Shown piece by piece: positions 7,792 to 16,317 of a stretch of 64,000 bases of DNA. How positions within the stretch are numbered: position 1 is the first letter of the stretch; every line of letters starts with the position of its first letter. Location of the stretch: positions 441,681 to 505,680 of the forward strand of contig NZ_KK211144.1 of assembly GCF_000620505.1 (NCBI RefSeq), read 5' to 3'. The notes beneath the pieces are model-generated. The model did not search any database. It had not been told where the DNA came from and was given only the letters and a program-made list of their open reading frames with translations. The position numbers and the translations under genes are program-made. Source of the DNA: Sulfitobacter sp. 20_GPM-1509m (GTDB taxonomy: Bacteria > Pseudomonadota > Alphaproteobacteria > Rhodobacterales > Rhodobacteraceae).

Positions 7792-9383
7792 ACCATATCG
7801 CGCAGCGCCTTCTTGACGATCTTGCCGTTGGCGTTGCGCGGCAGCGGCTCTGCGCTGAAGGTCACGAAGTCCGGCGTTTTGTAGTCGGCAAGACGCGTGG
7901 CGCAAAAGGCCTTGATGGTCTCCGCATCCAGGGTCGGGTCAGTGCTGTGCACAAAAACCTGCATCTTTTCACCCAGCACCGGATCGGGCCTGCCGATGGC
8001 CGCGCATTCGATCACTGCCGGGTGGGCGGTCAGCGCGTTTTCAACCTCGGCGCTGTAGATGTTGTAGCCGCCGCGGATGATCATGTCCTTGCGGCGGTCG
8101 TGCAGTTGAATGAACCCGCTGGCATCGCACGAGCCGACGTCGCCGCTTTTCCAGAAGCCGTCGTGGAATTCTGCGGCGGTTTTTTCGGGGTTGTTCCAAT
8201 AGCCCGGCACCACCATCGGCCCCTTGATCCACAGCTCGCCATGTTCGCCGGTGGCGACGTCGCGGCCTGTCTCGTCCACGATGCGGATCTCGGCACAGGG
8301 CACGGCATGTCCCACGCTGTCGGCGCGGATATGCCCCTGCCCCAGCGGCATGATGGTCGCGGGCGAGCTGACTTCGGTCGCGCCATAGGCGTTGACCAGC
8401 GCCAGATTGGGCAGTTTTTCGGCCAGTTCGGCAATGGTCGAATGTGCCATTGGCGCGCCGCCGTAACCGCCGATGCGCCATTGGCTGAGGTCATAGTCCG
8501 CAACGTTGCAGCGCAACAGGAACAGGTTGTACATCGCGGGCACCATCAGCGTCTGGGTCACCTTCTCGCGGGCTGCAAGTTCCAGAAAGGTATCGGCCTT
8601 GAACGCGCGCAGGATCACGCTGCACCCTGCGGTGCGCAGCATGGTGAACAGCGTCGCCACCAGCCCCGTCACATGGGACGCGGGCACCGCCAGCAATGAA
8701 CGCTCCTGCGCGCCCAGTTCCATGCACATCTCGAAGTGCATCGTCGAATGGATGATGTTCAGATGCGCCAGCATCGCGCCCTTGGGCTGGCCCGTGGTGC
8801 CCGAGGTGTAGAGGATCACGGCGGTGTCTTCGGGGTCGACATCGGCGGCATCGGTCTGTTCGCCCGTTGTCGAAAGGGCGGCATAGTCCTGCGCGCCCTC
8901 CGCGGCGCCGCCCACGCAAAAGCGGTGGCGGACCTGCGGCACGGCGTCCGCTGCGGGCAGTTTGGCCGCGACATCGGTGTCGTGGACCACCAGCACGGCA
9001 CCACAGTCGTTCAGGATGTGGGCCAGTTCGGGCGTGCCTTCGCGCACGTTGATCGGCACGGCAATGGCCCCAAGATGCAGCGCGGCCATCAGTACGATCA
9101 GGAATTCGGGGGCATTGCCCAGCACCAGCGCCACGCGGTCGCCCTGTTGCACGCCATGCGCCGCCATCCCTGCGGCCACGATATGCACCTGCGTATGGAA
9201 GGCGTCATAGGTCAGGCGGACATCGTCGCAGACAACCGCTTCGCCCTGTCCGTTGCGCGTCACCGCCTGTTGCAGCATCTGGTTCAGGTTCGCGGGCCTG
9301 TCCGCAAAGCATTTCAGCCCCTCGCGGCCAAAATGAGTCTCAAGGGTGATCAGATCGGTGATCCGTGATGGCCAGTCTTGCAT
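7788..9383 (-). CDS. Acyl-CoA synthetase (AMP-forming, class I adenylate-forming enzyme)
   Basis: Cytoplasmic enzyme of 531 aa that activates a carboxylic acid to its CoA thioester via an acyl-adenylate. The signature P-loop YTSGTTGQPKGAM lies about residue 185, the A5-type motif NAYGATE near 345, WKSGDVG near 415 with the hinge DRRKDMIIRGG following, and the catalytic lysine in PRNANGKIVKK at the C-terminus. The start at 9383 is preceded by GGGAGGA. An upstream in-frame codon at 9473 is less likely. Placed beside a TRAP transporter and TetR regulator, it probably activates the imported acid. Fatty versus aryl acid preference cannot be told from the motifs. Confidence 0.9.
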   Translation of the reverse strand: MQDWPSRITDLITLETHFGREGLKCFADRPANLNQMLQQAVTRNGQGEAVVCDDVRLTYDAFHTQVHIVAAGMAAHGVQQGDRVALVLGNAPEFLIVLMAALHLGAIAVPINVREGTPELAHILNDCGAVLVVHDTDVAAKLPAADAVPQVRHRFCVGGAAEGAQDYAALSTTGEQTDAADVDPEDTAVILYTSGTTGQPKGAMLAHLNIIHSTMHFEMCMELGAQERSLLAVPASHVTGLVATLFTMLRTAGCSVILRAFKADTFLELAAREKVTQTLMVPAMYNLFLLRCNVADYDLSQWRIGGYGGAPMAHSTIAELAEKLPNLALVNAYGATEVSSPATIMPLGQGHIRADSVGHAVPCAEIRIVDETGRDVATGEHGELWIKGPMVVPGYWNNPEKTAAEFHDGFWKSGDVGSCDASGFIQLHDRRKDMIIRGGYNIYSAEVENALTAHPAVIECAAIGRPDPVLGEKMQVFVHSTDPTLDAETIKAFCATRLADYKTPDFVTFSAEPLPRNANGKIVKKALRDMV

Positions 9384-9489
9384 GCTGTTTGTCCTCCCAA
9401 CGTGCGGTGAAGCGATACATGCCAGCCAAGCCGGGGGAAACTCAATCGGGCACAGCTTGCGCCGTTGCGGCACTTGGCAAGAGAGCCTG

Positions 9490-10860
9490 TCAGCCGACCT
9501 GTTGACCGGGCAGTGTCAGCACGGCGGCAAAGCCCCGCGTGCTGCCTGCGCGGGGCGAGAAGATTTCAAGCGTTGCACCCGATTGCCTGCACAGGTCCTG
9601 CACGATGGACAGACCCAGCCCGTAGCCGTCGGACAGCGTGGCCTTGCGCACAAAGCGCGTCCTGATGGCCGCGAGGTCGTCCGGTGCGAGCGGGTCGCAG
9701 TCGTTGGACACGACCACCCTGCCCGGTCGGCTGGCGTCGACGACCGTCGGTTCGGAGCCGGAGGCATATTTCAGCGCATTGTCGAAGAGGTTGTTCAGGA
9801 TGATTCCCAGCGCGTCGGGGTCTATGCGGCTGGACCATGTGCCGGACGGCTGACGGAGCACCAGCGTTTCCGGCGCGGGGCTGCGGCGTTGCAGTTCGGT
9901 CATCATCAGCGCGATCACCGGATTGATGTCCGTCTCTACCGCATTCAGCCCCAACCCCGACTGGGCGCGCGACATCTGCAACAGGCGTTCGATCAGGCGC
10001 GTCAGCCGTTTCAGCCCGGCTTCGATCTCGGCCACGTTGTCTGCCTGCGCCGGATCGTCCAACTGGCTGCGCAGGCGCTGGACCTGGGCCATGCAGATGG
10101 CGACGGGCGTGCGCAGTTCGTGGGCTGCGTTGGTGGCAAAGGCGCGCTCGGCGGCCAGCACCACGTCCAGCCGCGACATCAGCGTATCCAGCGTGTCGAT
10201 GGCGGGGGTGATTTCGTCAAAGGCGTTTTTGCGGTCGATGGGCGACAGGTTGTATTCGTTCTTTTGCGCGATGTTGTCGCTGAGCTTGCCGATCATCGCG
10301 ACCGACCGGCGCACCGCCCAGAACGCGGCGATGGCGAACAACAGGCCCAGCAGGGCAAAGCCCACGAGGACACCGATCACCACGTCGGTCAGCGCCTCGG
10401 TGCGTTCGATCAAAGGCTCGGCAACAACCAAAGTGCCTGCCGCCGCGCGCTGAGAGTGCAGGACGACCACGCGGTGGTTCTGTGCGGTGCTGATACCCGG
10501 CACCAAGGGCGCGGGCAAAGTCACCCCCTCGGAGGAGGCCGATTGCACAACGATGTCGCCCGCGCTGTCGAGATACCAAAACAACGACCGCTCTGCCGGA
10601 GCACGCTGGTCGTTCTCGAAGGCCAGCAGCCGGGACAACGCCTGTTCGGAGGCATCGGTGCCCACGACCTGGGCGCGGGTTTCTTCGATGATCTCGATCA
10701 GCAGATGCGCCTTGCTGGACAGGCTGGCGTCCAGAAGCTCGTCATATTCGTCCTGGGTCACGTGGTAGACGGTGAACACGCCCAGCGCCATCACCACCAC
10801 CCCTGGCAAGAGCAGCGAGCGGAACAGCGACCGGAGCAGGCTTTTACGAGGGCGTGTCAT
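9490..10860 (-). CDS. Sensor histidine kinase of the eptA operon (PmrB/QseC-like)
   Basis: Membrane sensor kinase of 456 aa. TM helix about residues 16-33, a periplasmic sensing loop of about 130 residues, a second TM about 158-182, then a HAMP-like linker. The HisKA H-box FATNAAHELRTPV has the phospho-accepting His at 247. The N-box is NNLFDNALKYA and a G-box follows at GYGLGLSIV. The start overlaps the stop of the response regulator (ATGA), so the pair is co-translated. It is the last gene of eptA-dgkA-psd-pssA-RR-HK and probably senses an envelope signal (cationic peptide, metal or pH, as in PmrB). The signal itself is inference. Confidence 0.92.
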   Translation of the reverse strand: MTRPRKSLLRSLFRSLLLPGVVVMALGVFTVYHVTQDEYDELLDASLSSKAHLLIEIIEETRAQVVGTDASEQALSRLLAFENDQRAPAERSLFWYLDSAGDIVVQSASSEGVTLPAPLVPGISTAQNHRVVVLHSQRAAAGTLVVAEPLIERTEALTDVVIGVLVGFALLGLLFAIAAFWAVRRSVAMIGKLSDNIAQKNEYNLSPIDRKNAFDEITPAIDTLDTLMSRLDVVLAAERAFATNAAHELRTPVAICMAQVQRLRSQLDDPAQADNVAEIEAGLKRLTRLIERLLQMSRAQSGLGLNAVETDINPVIALMMTELQRRSPAPETLVLRQPSGTWSSRIDPDALGIILNNLFDNALKYASGSEPTVVDASRPGRVVVSNDCDPLAPDDLAAIRTRFVRKATLSDGYGLGLSIVQDLCRQSGATLEIFSPRAGSTRGFAAVLTLPGQQVG

Positions 10861-11513
10861 GGGGTCAGCGTATACCCGAGCCCGCGGTGGGTGGTAATCA
10901 GATCCTTGCCCAGCTTGGTGCGCAAGCGGCTGATATGCGCCTCGAGTGCGTTGCTTTCGATCTCTTCGCCGTAGGCGTAGATCGCGGTTTCAAGGCTGTC
11001 TTTGGGGACGATCTGGGATTTGCGGCGCAGCAGCACCTCGAACAGGCCCCATTCCTTGGCGGTCAGGCGCACGGGCTGGCCGTTGCGGGTGACGCTGTGG
11101 TCGGACAGGTTGATCCACAGGTCGCGGATCTGCACGGTTTGCGCGATCTGGTCCGCGCTGCGGCGGCACACGGTGTGAATGCGCGCCTTGACCTCGTCCA
11201 GATCGAAAGGCTTGATCACGTAATCATCGGCGCCACGGTTCAGCCCGTCGATGCGGTCCGACACCTTGTCGCGGGCGGTCAGGATGATGATGGGGGTGCG
11301 CAGCGCCCTGTCCCGCACCGTGCTGAGAAAGGTCAGCCCGTCGCCATCGGGCAATTGCAGGTCCAGCAGCACCACGTCGTATTCCGTGGTGCGAATGGCG
11401 GCGTCGGCCTCGTCCAGCGTCGGGAACCATTCGACCATGTTCAGGTCGGCCTCCAGATGCTCCTTGAGCGGTCGGGCCAGCGCCGCCTCGTCCTCAATCA
11501 GAAGGATGCGCAT
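10857..11513 (-). CDS. OmpR-family response regulator of the eptA operon (PmrA/QseB-like)
   Basis: Two-domain regulator, 218 aa. Receiver domain residues 1-115 with acidic pocket E7/D8, phospho-acceptor D51 (VVLLDLQLPDGDG), T in IILTARD and K in YVIKPFDLDE. The C-terminal winged helix is typical of OmpR/PhoB (LTAKEWGLFEVLL ... VDxHISRLR variant EAHISRLRTKLG ... GLGYTL). The start overlaps the 3' end of pssA by 20 bp, and the 3' end overlaps the kinase start. OmpR-family regulators bind tandem direct repeats with an 11-bp period, and such a repeat lies upstream of eptA (15076-15097). Autoregulation of the operon is therefore likely. Confidence 0.93.
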   Translation of the reverse strand: MRILLIEDEAALARPLKEHLEADLNMVEWFPTLDEADAAIRTTEYDVVLLDLQLPDGDGLTFLSTVRDRALRTPIIILTARDKVSDRIDGLNRGADDYVIKPFDLDEVKARIHTVCRRSADQIAQTVQIRDLWINLSDHSVTRNGQPVRLTAKEWGLFEVLLRRKSQIVPKDSLETAIYAYGEEIESNALEAHISRLRTKLGKDLITTHRGLGYTLTP

Positions 11514-12261
11514 TCTCTTCCTGCCGTTTCTTTCGCTTTTCCTGTGCCAGATAGGAATAGGGCAACGAGGCCAGATAGAGGCAATTGGCCACGATCAGTG
11601 TGGGCCACGGGTAGACCATCAGGCACACGACCAGCGCCACCACCCCCACCAGTGCGAAGGACAGGTGCGCGCGTTTGATGCTGGCGTGTTTGATCGAGAT
11701 CGTGGGGATCGTGCTGATCGCCAGAAAACCGACGCCGATGATATAGGCCGCGCGCAGCAGCGGAAAGTTGGTCTCGGTCCAGCCGTGCAGGTAGAAAAAC
11801 ACCGGCATCAGCGCCAGACAGGCCAGCGCGGGGGCCGGCACGCCGACAAAGTGGTCGTCTTTCTTCAGCTGCACATCAGTGGCCTTGACCGACAGGTTGA
11901 ACCGCGCCAGCCGCAGGGCACAGCAGACCGCCAGCACCAGACAGGCCAGGAACCCAAGGTTGGAATCCGCGGTGCCGATGTACAGCGTGTTGTACAGCAG
12001 GATGCCCGGCACGATCCCGAAGTTGAAGAAGTCGGCCAGCGTGTCCAGCTCTGCGCCGAATGGGCTGGCGCTGTCGAGAAAGCGCGCCAGCTTGCCATCG
12101 GCGGCGTCCAGGAACACCGCGATCAGGATGAAATACAGCGCCATTTCGATGCGCCCGTCCAGGCTCATGCGGATCGAGGTCATGCCGGCACAGATGGCAA
12201 AGACCGTGACCATGCTGGGCACGATGTGGCGCAGCTTCAGGCGGGGGGGTGTTTCGGTCAT
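11494..12261 (-). CDS. pssA: CDP-diacylglycerol-serine O-phosphatidyltransferase
   Basis: Integral membrane enzyme of 255 aa that makes phosphatidylserine from CDP-diacylglycerol and serine, the step before Psd. The CDP-alcohol phosphatidyltransferase motif D-x2-DG-x2-AR-x8-G-x3-D-x3-D is complete (D52, D55, G56, A59, R60, G69, D73, D77). About six to eight hydrophobic helices follow and the C-terminus is charged. It overlaps psd by 4 bp upstream and the response regulator by 20 bp downstream, so it is embedded in the eptA operon. The psd-pssA pairing is common in alphaproteobacteria. Its inclusion with eptA, dgkA and a two-component system is the notable point. Confidence 0.95.
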   Translation of the reverse strand: MTETPPRLKLRHIVPSMVTVFAICAGMTSIRMSLDGRIEMALYFILIAVFLDAADGKLARFLDSASPFGAELDTLADFFNFGIVPGILLYNTLYIGTADSNLGFLACLVLAVCCALRLARFNLSVKATDVQLKKDDHFVGVPAPALACLALMPVFFYLHGWTETNFPLLRAAYIIGVGFLAISTIPTISIKHASIKRAHLSFALVGVVALVVCLMVYPWPTLIVANCLYLASLPYSYLAQEKRKKRQEENAHPSD

Positions 12262-12950
12262 TCGGCTATACCCGGGCGTTGACGTGTCGGGTCGGCCAGA
12301 TCGGCCAAGACGGTTTCACCGGCCACCGCCGTTTGCCCGACGCTGACCAGCGGCGACACGCCTTTGGGCAGGTAGACATCCAGACGGCTGCCAAAGCGGA
12401 TCAGGCCAAAGCGGTGGCCCGCTTGCAGGCTGTCGCCTTCCTTGACGAAACAGACGATGCGCCGTGCCACAAGGCCCGCGATCTGCACCACGCCGATGCG
12501 CGTGCCGTCGGGGGCTTCGATGGTCAGGCTGTTGCGTTCGTTGTGAATGCTGGCCTTGTCCAGCGAGGCATTCAGGAATTTGCCGTGATGGTAGATGATG
12601 TGCAGCACCTTGCCCGCGATGGGGGCGCGGTTCACGTGGCAGTTGAACACGTTCATGAACACCGACACCCGTGTCAGCGGTTCGGTGCCCAGACCAAGGC
12701 CCTCTTCGGGGACGACGTCCTGGATCAACGACACGATGCCGTCGGCGGGGGACACCACCAGACCGGGCTGTTGCGGGATCACCCGCACCGGATCGCGGAA
12801 GAAGTAATAGCACCAGACGGTCACGCCCGCGCCAATCCAGAACAGGGGCGCCCAGAGCAATCCAAGGACCACGGCAATCGCGGCGAAGATGGCCACGAAT
12901 TTGCGGCCCTCTTTGTGCATGGGGACCGCGACGATTTTCAGCATATTCAT
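12258..12950 (-). CDS. psd: Phosphatidylserine decarboxylase (short, pyruvoyl-dependent)
   Basis: Converts phosphatidylserine to phosphatidylethanolamine. The 230-aa proenzyme has an N-terminal membrane anchor (residues about 17-48) and the autocleavage site [10 protein letters not shown], where Ser188 becomes the pyruvoyl group. SPADG near 67, [13 protein letters not shown] near 98-110 and [10 protein letters not shown] near 120 are conserved in the short Psd class. I chose the ATG at 12950. The frame extends two more codons to a TTG. It starts 22 bp after dgkA and overlaps pssA by 4 bp. In this operon it supplies the donor lipid for EptA. Confidence 0.94.
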   Translation of the reverse strand: MNMLKIVAVPMHKEGRKFVAIFAAIAVVLGLLWAPLFWIGAGVTVWCYYFFRDPVRVIPQQPGLVVSPADGIVSLIQDVVPEEGLGLGTEPLTRVSVFMNVFNCHVNRAPIAGKVLHIIYHHGKFLNASLDKASIHNERNSLTIEAPDGTRIGVVQIAGLVARRIVCFVKEGDSLQAGHRFGLIRFGSRLDVYLPKGVSPLVSVGQTAVAGETVLADLADPTRQRPGIAE

Positions 12951-12972
12951 CAGCAAACTTTCAGATCAGGAC

Positions 12973-13374
12973 TTAGGCCAGTACATAGGACCGTAGAACG
13001 ACCGCGCCCAGAAAAACACCATTGGCAAACAGCAGGCACATCGTCGCAAGGGACCCCAGGTCCTTTGCATCGCGCGCGAACACCTCCCATTGAGGCGCCA
13101 GATGGTCGACAATACATTCGATTGCCGTGTTCAGTGCCTCGACCGCGATGAGGCAGAAAAACAGGATCAGCAGGACGCAGTAGTCGGTAAAATTTGCGCC
13201 CACCGCGTACAGAAGCACACAGCAGACGGGCAGAGCCGTCACAATATGCCGAAACGCGGTCTCCTGCCACAGTCTTCGTAGGCCTCCGAGCGAATAGCTC
13301 GCAGCGGCGAACAGATGGGCCACACCTGTGACGCGGGCGGGTTTCTGGTGCGGGGTCCGGGTCTTGCTATTCAT
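12973..13374 (-). CDS. dgkA: Diacylglycerol kinase, prokaryotic DgkA type
   Basis: Small trimeric inner-membrane kinase, 133 aa, that phosphorylates diacylglycerol to phosphatidic acid. The DgkA signature EALNTAIECIVDHLAP (residues about 79-94, with catalytic Glu and metal-binding Glu) and the following RDAKDLGS are present, with three hydrophobic helices. It is somewhat longer at the N-terminus than E. coli DgkA (about 122 aa). It overlaps the eptA stop by 8 bp. EptA releases diacylglycerol each time it moves phosphoethanolamine, so DgkA recycles that product. Confidence 0.94.
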   Translation of the reverse strand: MNSKTRTPHQKPARVTGVAHLFAAASYSLGGLRRLWQETAFRHIVTALPVCCVLLYAVGANFTDYCVLLILFFCLIAVEALNTAIECIVDHLAPQWEVFARDAKDLGSLATMCLLFANGVFLGAVVLRSYVLA

Positions 13375-15034
13375 TATTGGCCACCTGGGTTTTCAGTTTG
13401 CAGTCTGCGAAGATATCCAGCGAGGGATTGCGTTCGGCGGTTTGGATATCCAGCATTCCCAACAACGAATGGAACAGGTTGTCATGGGACAGCAGCTTGT
13501 CCTTCTGGTCGGCGACACAGGCCTCATCAATGCCGAAGCGGTCCTTGTAGGCGTCGGACATCCACAGGATCATCGGGATATGGGTTTGCTGCTCGGGCGC
13601 CATGAAATAGGGCGAGCCGTGCAGGTACAGTCCGCTTTCCCCCAGCGATTCCCCGTGGTCCGACATATAGATCAGCGATGTTGCCAGCCGGTCGTTGGCA
13701 TTCAGCAGGTCAATGGTCTGGGCCAGGATATGATCGGTGTAGGCGATGGTGTTGTCATAGGCGTTGGTGATTTCTTCGGGCGTGCAGCTCTTGAACTCGG
13801 CGGTATTGCACGACGGGGCAAAGCGCGCGAATTCAGGCGGGTAGCGCAGGTAGTAGGTCGGTCCGTGGCTGCCCATCTGGTGCAGCACCAACACCGTATC
13901 CTCGGTGATGCTGTCGGCATAGGCCTTGAGCGCATCCATGAACACACCGTCGATACATTCGCCCGCATCGCAAAAGCGGGGGTCCTGTTCGTTGGTGAAG
14001 GACCGCATTTCGATGCGTTTGGCGTTGCCCTTGTCGCCGGTGTTGTTGTCCCACCACGCCACGTTCAGTCCGGCGTGCTGGATCACGTCCAGCACGTTTT
14101 CGGTCGAGATGCCCTTTTCATAGGAATAGTCATCACGGGTGTATTTCGAGAACATGCAAGGCAGCGACACGGCCGTGGCAGTCCCGCAGGAATGGGCGTT
14201 GGTAAAGTTGATGATCGGCAGCTTTTCCAGCTCGGGGTTGGTGTCAACGCCATAGCCGTTCAGGCTGAAGTTCTGGGCGCGGGCGGTTTCGCCGGCCACG
14301 ACGATGGTCAGCATGGGTTTGGCGGGATTGGCATAGGCCGGACCCTTGTGCGCATCGGTGCCGATGCTGGCAACCTCGACGTTGGTTGAACGTGACACCA
14401 TACGCGCATAGCGGATCGCGCCGACCAGCGGGGCGCCGGGCTGGTAGCTGCTCATGAAATCCTTACGCTCGCGCAGGATCGAGGAGTAGGATTTCAGATC
14501 GGCCATCAGCAACCCTGCAGCAAGCGCCAGGCTGACCACGCAGGTCAGAACCGGCATCACCGCCGTGCGGATGGGCCCGCGCGGTTTGAGCCGGACCCAC
14601 GCCACCACCAGTGCAGGCAGCACACCGTAGATCAGCACGTGGGCCACGAAACCCGCCGTGATCAGGTGGCGCGATTCGGCCATCGTGGTGACCATGACGT
14701 TCTGGATCATGTCACGGTCGATGATCACGCCCAGCGCGTCGACATAATAGGACGTCACGGCGCTGAGAAGGACGATGAAGATCAGGAAGGGTTTGACCGT
14801 CCACGGATAGGCGAACAGGCTGAACAGCGCCAATGTCAGGAAAAACACCGCGAGCATATAGCCTGCAAAGGACAGGGCGTGCCCCGAAAAGATCTGCGTG
14901 CCGATGGACCAGAAGGTGCCGTTGTCGGCAACAAGGACAAAGGCGATGGTCAGAACCGTCAGCATCAGCGGCGAGAGTGCAATTGCGCCGCGCAGGTGGT
15001 TCAGGCGGGTTCTGAGGGGGTGGAGAGATGTCAT
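13367..15034 (-). CDS. eptA: Lipid A phosphoethanolamine transferase
   Basis: Inner-membrane enzyme of 555 aa with five N-terminal TM helices (to about residue 180) and a periplasmic alkaline-phosphatase-fold domain. It transfers phosphoethanolamine from phosphatidylethanolamine to lipid A (or another glycolipid), lowering surface charge and binding of cationic peptides. The nucleophile is T250 in AGETARAQNFSLNGYG. The metal-site motifs YMSDHGESLGESGLYLHG and HQMGSHGP are present. ATG 15034 has GGAAG 6 bp upstream, which decides the start over an in-frame GTG at 15049. It is the first gene of the six-gene lipid operon, directly behind the tandem 11-bp repeat. Lipid A rather than another acceptor is inferred from family resemblance to EptA/PmrC. 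Confidence 0.93.
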   Translation of the reverse strand: MTSLHPLRTRLNHLRGAIALSPLMLTVLTIAFVLVADNGTFWSIGTQIFSGHALSFAGYMLAVFFLTLALFSLFAYPWTVKPFLIFIVLLSAVTSYYVDALGVIIDRDMIQNVMVTTMAESRHLITAGFVAHVLIYGVLPALVVAWVRLKPRGPIRTAVMPVLTCVVSLALAAGLLMADLKSYSSILRERKDFMSSYQPGAPLVGAIRYARMVSRSTNVEVASIGTDAHKGPAYANPAKPMLTIVVAGETARAQNFSLNGYGVDTNPELEKLPIINFTNAHSCGTATAVSLPCMFSKYTRDDYSYEKGISTENVLDVIQHAGLNVAWWDNNTGDKGNAKRIEMRSFTNEQDPRFCDAGECIDGVFMDALKAYADSITEDTVLVLHQMGSHGPTYYLRYPPEFARFAPSCNTAEFKSCTPEEITNAYDNTIAYTDHILAQTIDLLNANDRLATSLIYMSDHGESLGESGLYLHGSPYFMAPEQQTHIPMILWMSDAYKDRFGIDEACVADQKDKLLSHDNLFHSLLGMLDIQTAERNPSLDIFADCKLKTQVANNE

Positions 15035-15075
15035 TGGTAGCTTCCGCACAGTTTGAGTGTGCGCGGTTGACCACC

Positions 15076-15097
15076 CGAAGCTTACGCGAAGCTTACG
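15076..15097 (-). promoter_or_regulatory. Tandem 11-bp direct repeat upstream of eptA, candidate response-regulator box
   Basis: Two identical, adjacent copies of CGAAGCTTACG lie 42-63 bp upstream of the eptA start. Read as CTTACG-N5-CTTACG, this resembles the PmrA/BasR box layout (CTTAAG-N5-CTTAAG) and has the one-helical-turn period used by OmpR-family dimers. It is placed about where a site overlapping the -35 region would lie. The operon's own regulator (11513-10857) is the obvious candidate protein. Confidence 0.6.
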
Positions 15098-15305
15098 GAT
15101 GATTTTTGTGCAATTTCGGGGGCGATCTCGCGGGGGGCCGTGGCGACTGTGCTCGAAAATCCCACGCTGCGGGTTAAGTCACAGGCGAACAGGCCATGCA
15201 TGCGCTTCGCGCGTTGTGGCGTCAGCGGCGACGCGTTAGGCGGGATTGAGGGGGATCTGCAAGGTCTTTGCAGGACCACCCCGTTTCGGACCAGAAGGAC
15301 ACAGG

Positions 15306-16088
15306 ATGCGCATTCAGATCGACGTTGCCATGCAATACCGCTTTATGCGACCCAACACCATTTTTCTGGCCATCGAGGCCGCGAAATATGACGGTCAGGC
15401 CGTGCTGCACGAGAACCTCTATCTGGGCAACATCCCCATCAACCGGATCGCGGGCGACTCGGATGTTGGCGAGCGGATCTGGGCACAGGTGCCCTGGACC
15501 GAACTGACCATCAACTACCACGCCGAGGTCGAGATCACGCGTGCCCCTGCGGTGCTGGAACGGCTGGACGCGGTGCCCGCGCATCTGATCCCCGGCCCGG
15601 TGGCCCCCTATCTGCGCCCGTCGCGCTATTGCCAGTCGGACAAATTCGTCACCTTTGTCGAGCGGCGCTTTGGCAACCTCGCGGGCGGCCAGAAGGTTGC
15701 CGCGATCCGCAACTGGATCGAGGACAACCTGACCTATGTGCCCGGCAGTTCGGACGCGGACACCAACGTGCTGGAAACCTTTGCGGGACGTCAGGGTGTG
15801 TGCCGTGACTACGCCCACCTGATGTGTGCCATGGTCAGGGCCGCGCAAATTCCGGCCCGGATGGTCGCGGCCTTCAGCCCCGATGTCACGCCACCCGATT
15901 TTCACGCCCTGACCGAGGTCTGGCTGGACGGAGAATGGCATCTGGTCGACGCCACGGGCATGTGCCACGCCGACAGCACCGCCGTGATCGCTGTGGGCCG
16001 CGATGCCTATGACATCGCGTTTCTGGATTCCCAGGCACCCGCCGAAATGTTGTATCAGTCGGTGCAGGTGATGCGGACCCAGCAATAA
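15306..16088 (+). CDS. Transglutaminase-like domain protein
   Basis: Cytoplasmic-looking protein of 260 aa with a transglutaminase/protease-like core. The Cys-His-Asp triad is visible: Cys in RQGVCRDYAHLM (about residue 166), His in DFHALTEVWL (about 201) and Asp in LVDATG (about 216). The N-terminal 90 residues are beta-rich, as in bacterial transglutaminase family proteins with a Transglut_N-like domain. No signal peptide is seen. The start at 15306 has AGAAGGA 8 bp upstream. It is divergent from eptA and has no obvious operon partner. The substrate is unknown. It could be a peptidase or amidase rather than a crosslinker. Confidence 0.85.
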   Translation: MRIQIDVAMQYRFMRPNTIFLAIEAAKYDGQAVLHENLYLGNIPINRIAGDSDVGERIWAQVPWTELTINYHAEVEITRAPAVLERLDAVPAHLIPGPVAPYLRPSRYCQSDKFVTFVERRFGNLAGGQKVAAIRNWIEDNLTYVPGSSDADTNVLETFAGRQGVCRDYAHLMCAMVRAAQIPARMVAAFSPDVTPPDFHALTEVWLDGEWHLVDATGMCHADSTAVIAVGRDAYDIAFLDSQAPAEMLYQSVQVMRTQQ

Positions 16089-16317
16089 AAGAGCCGTGGC
16101 CCGCACAGGCAGGTTGCAGCCGCCGTCCCGCCGGTTTTGATAAAAGCCCCCTGCGTCGAGAACAGGCAACAGTTCAGCGGTTTTTACAAGCAACGCGCAC
16201 ATATGCCCTTGGTGGTGGCGCGATCCCAAGAGATTATCCAGATCGCACCTGCCGCTTTTGACGGGAGGACCACAAAAAATTGTCGTAAAGACTTGACGCT
16301 TCGAGGCACCGCGCACC

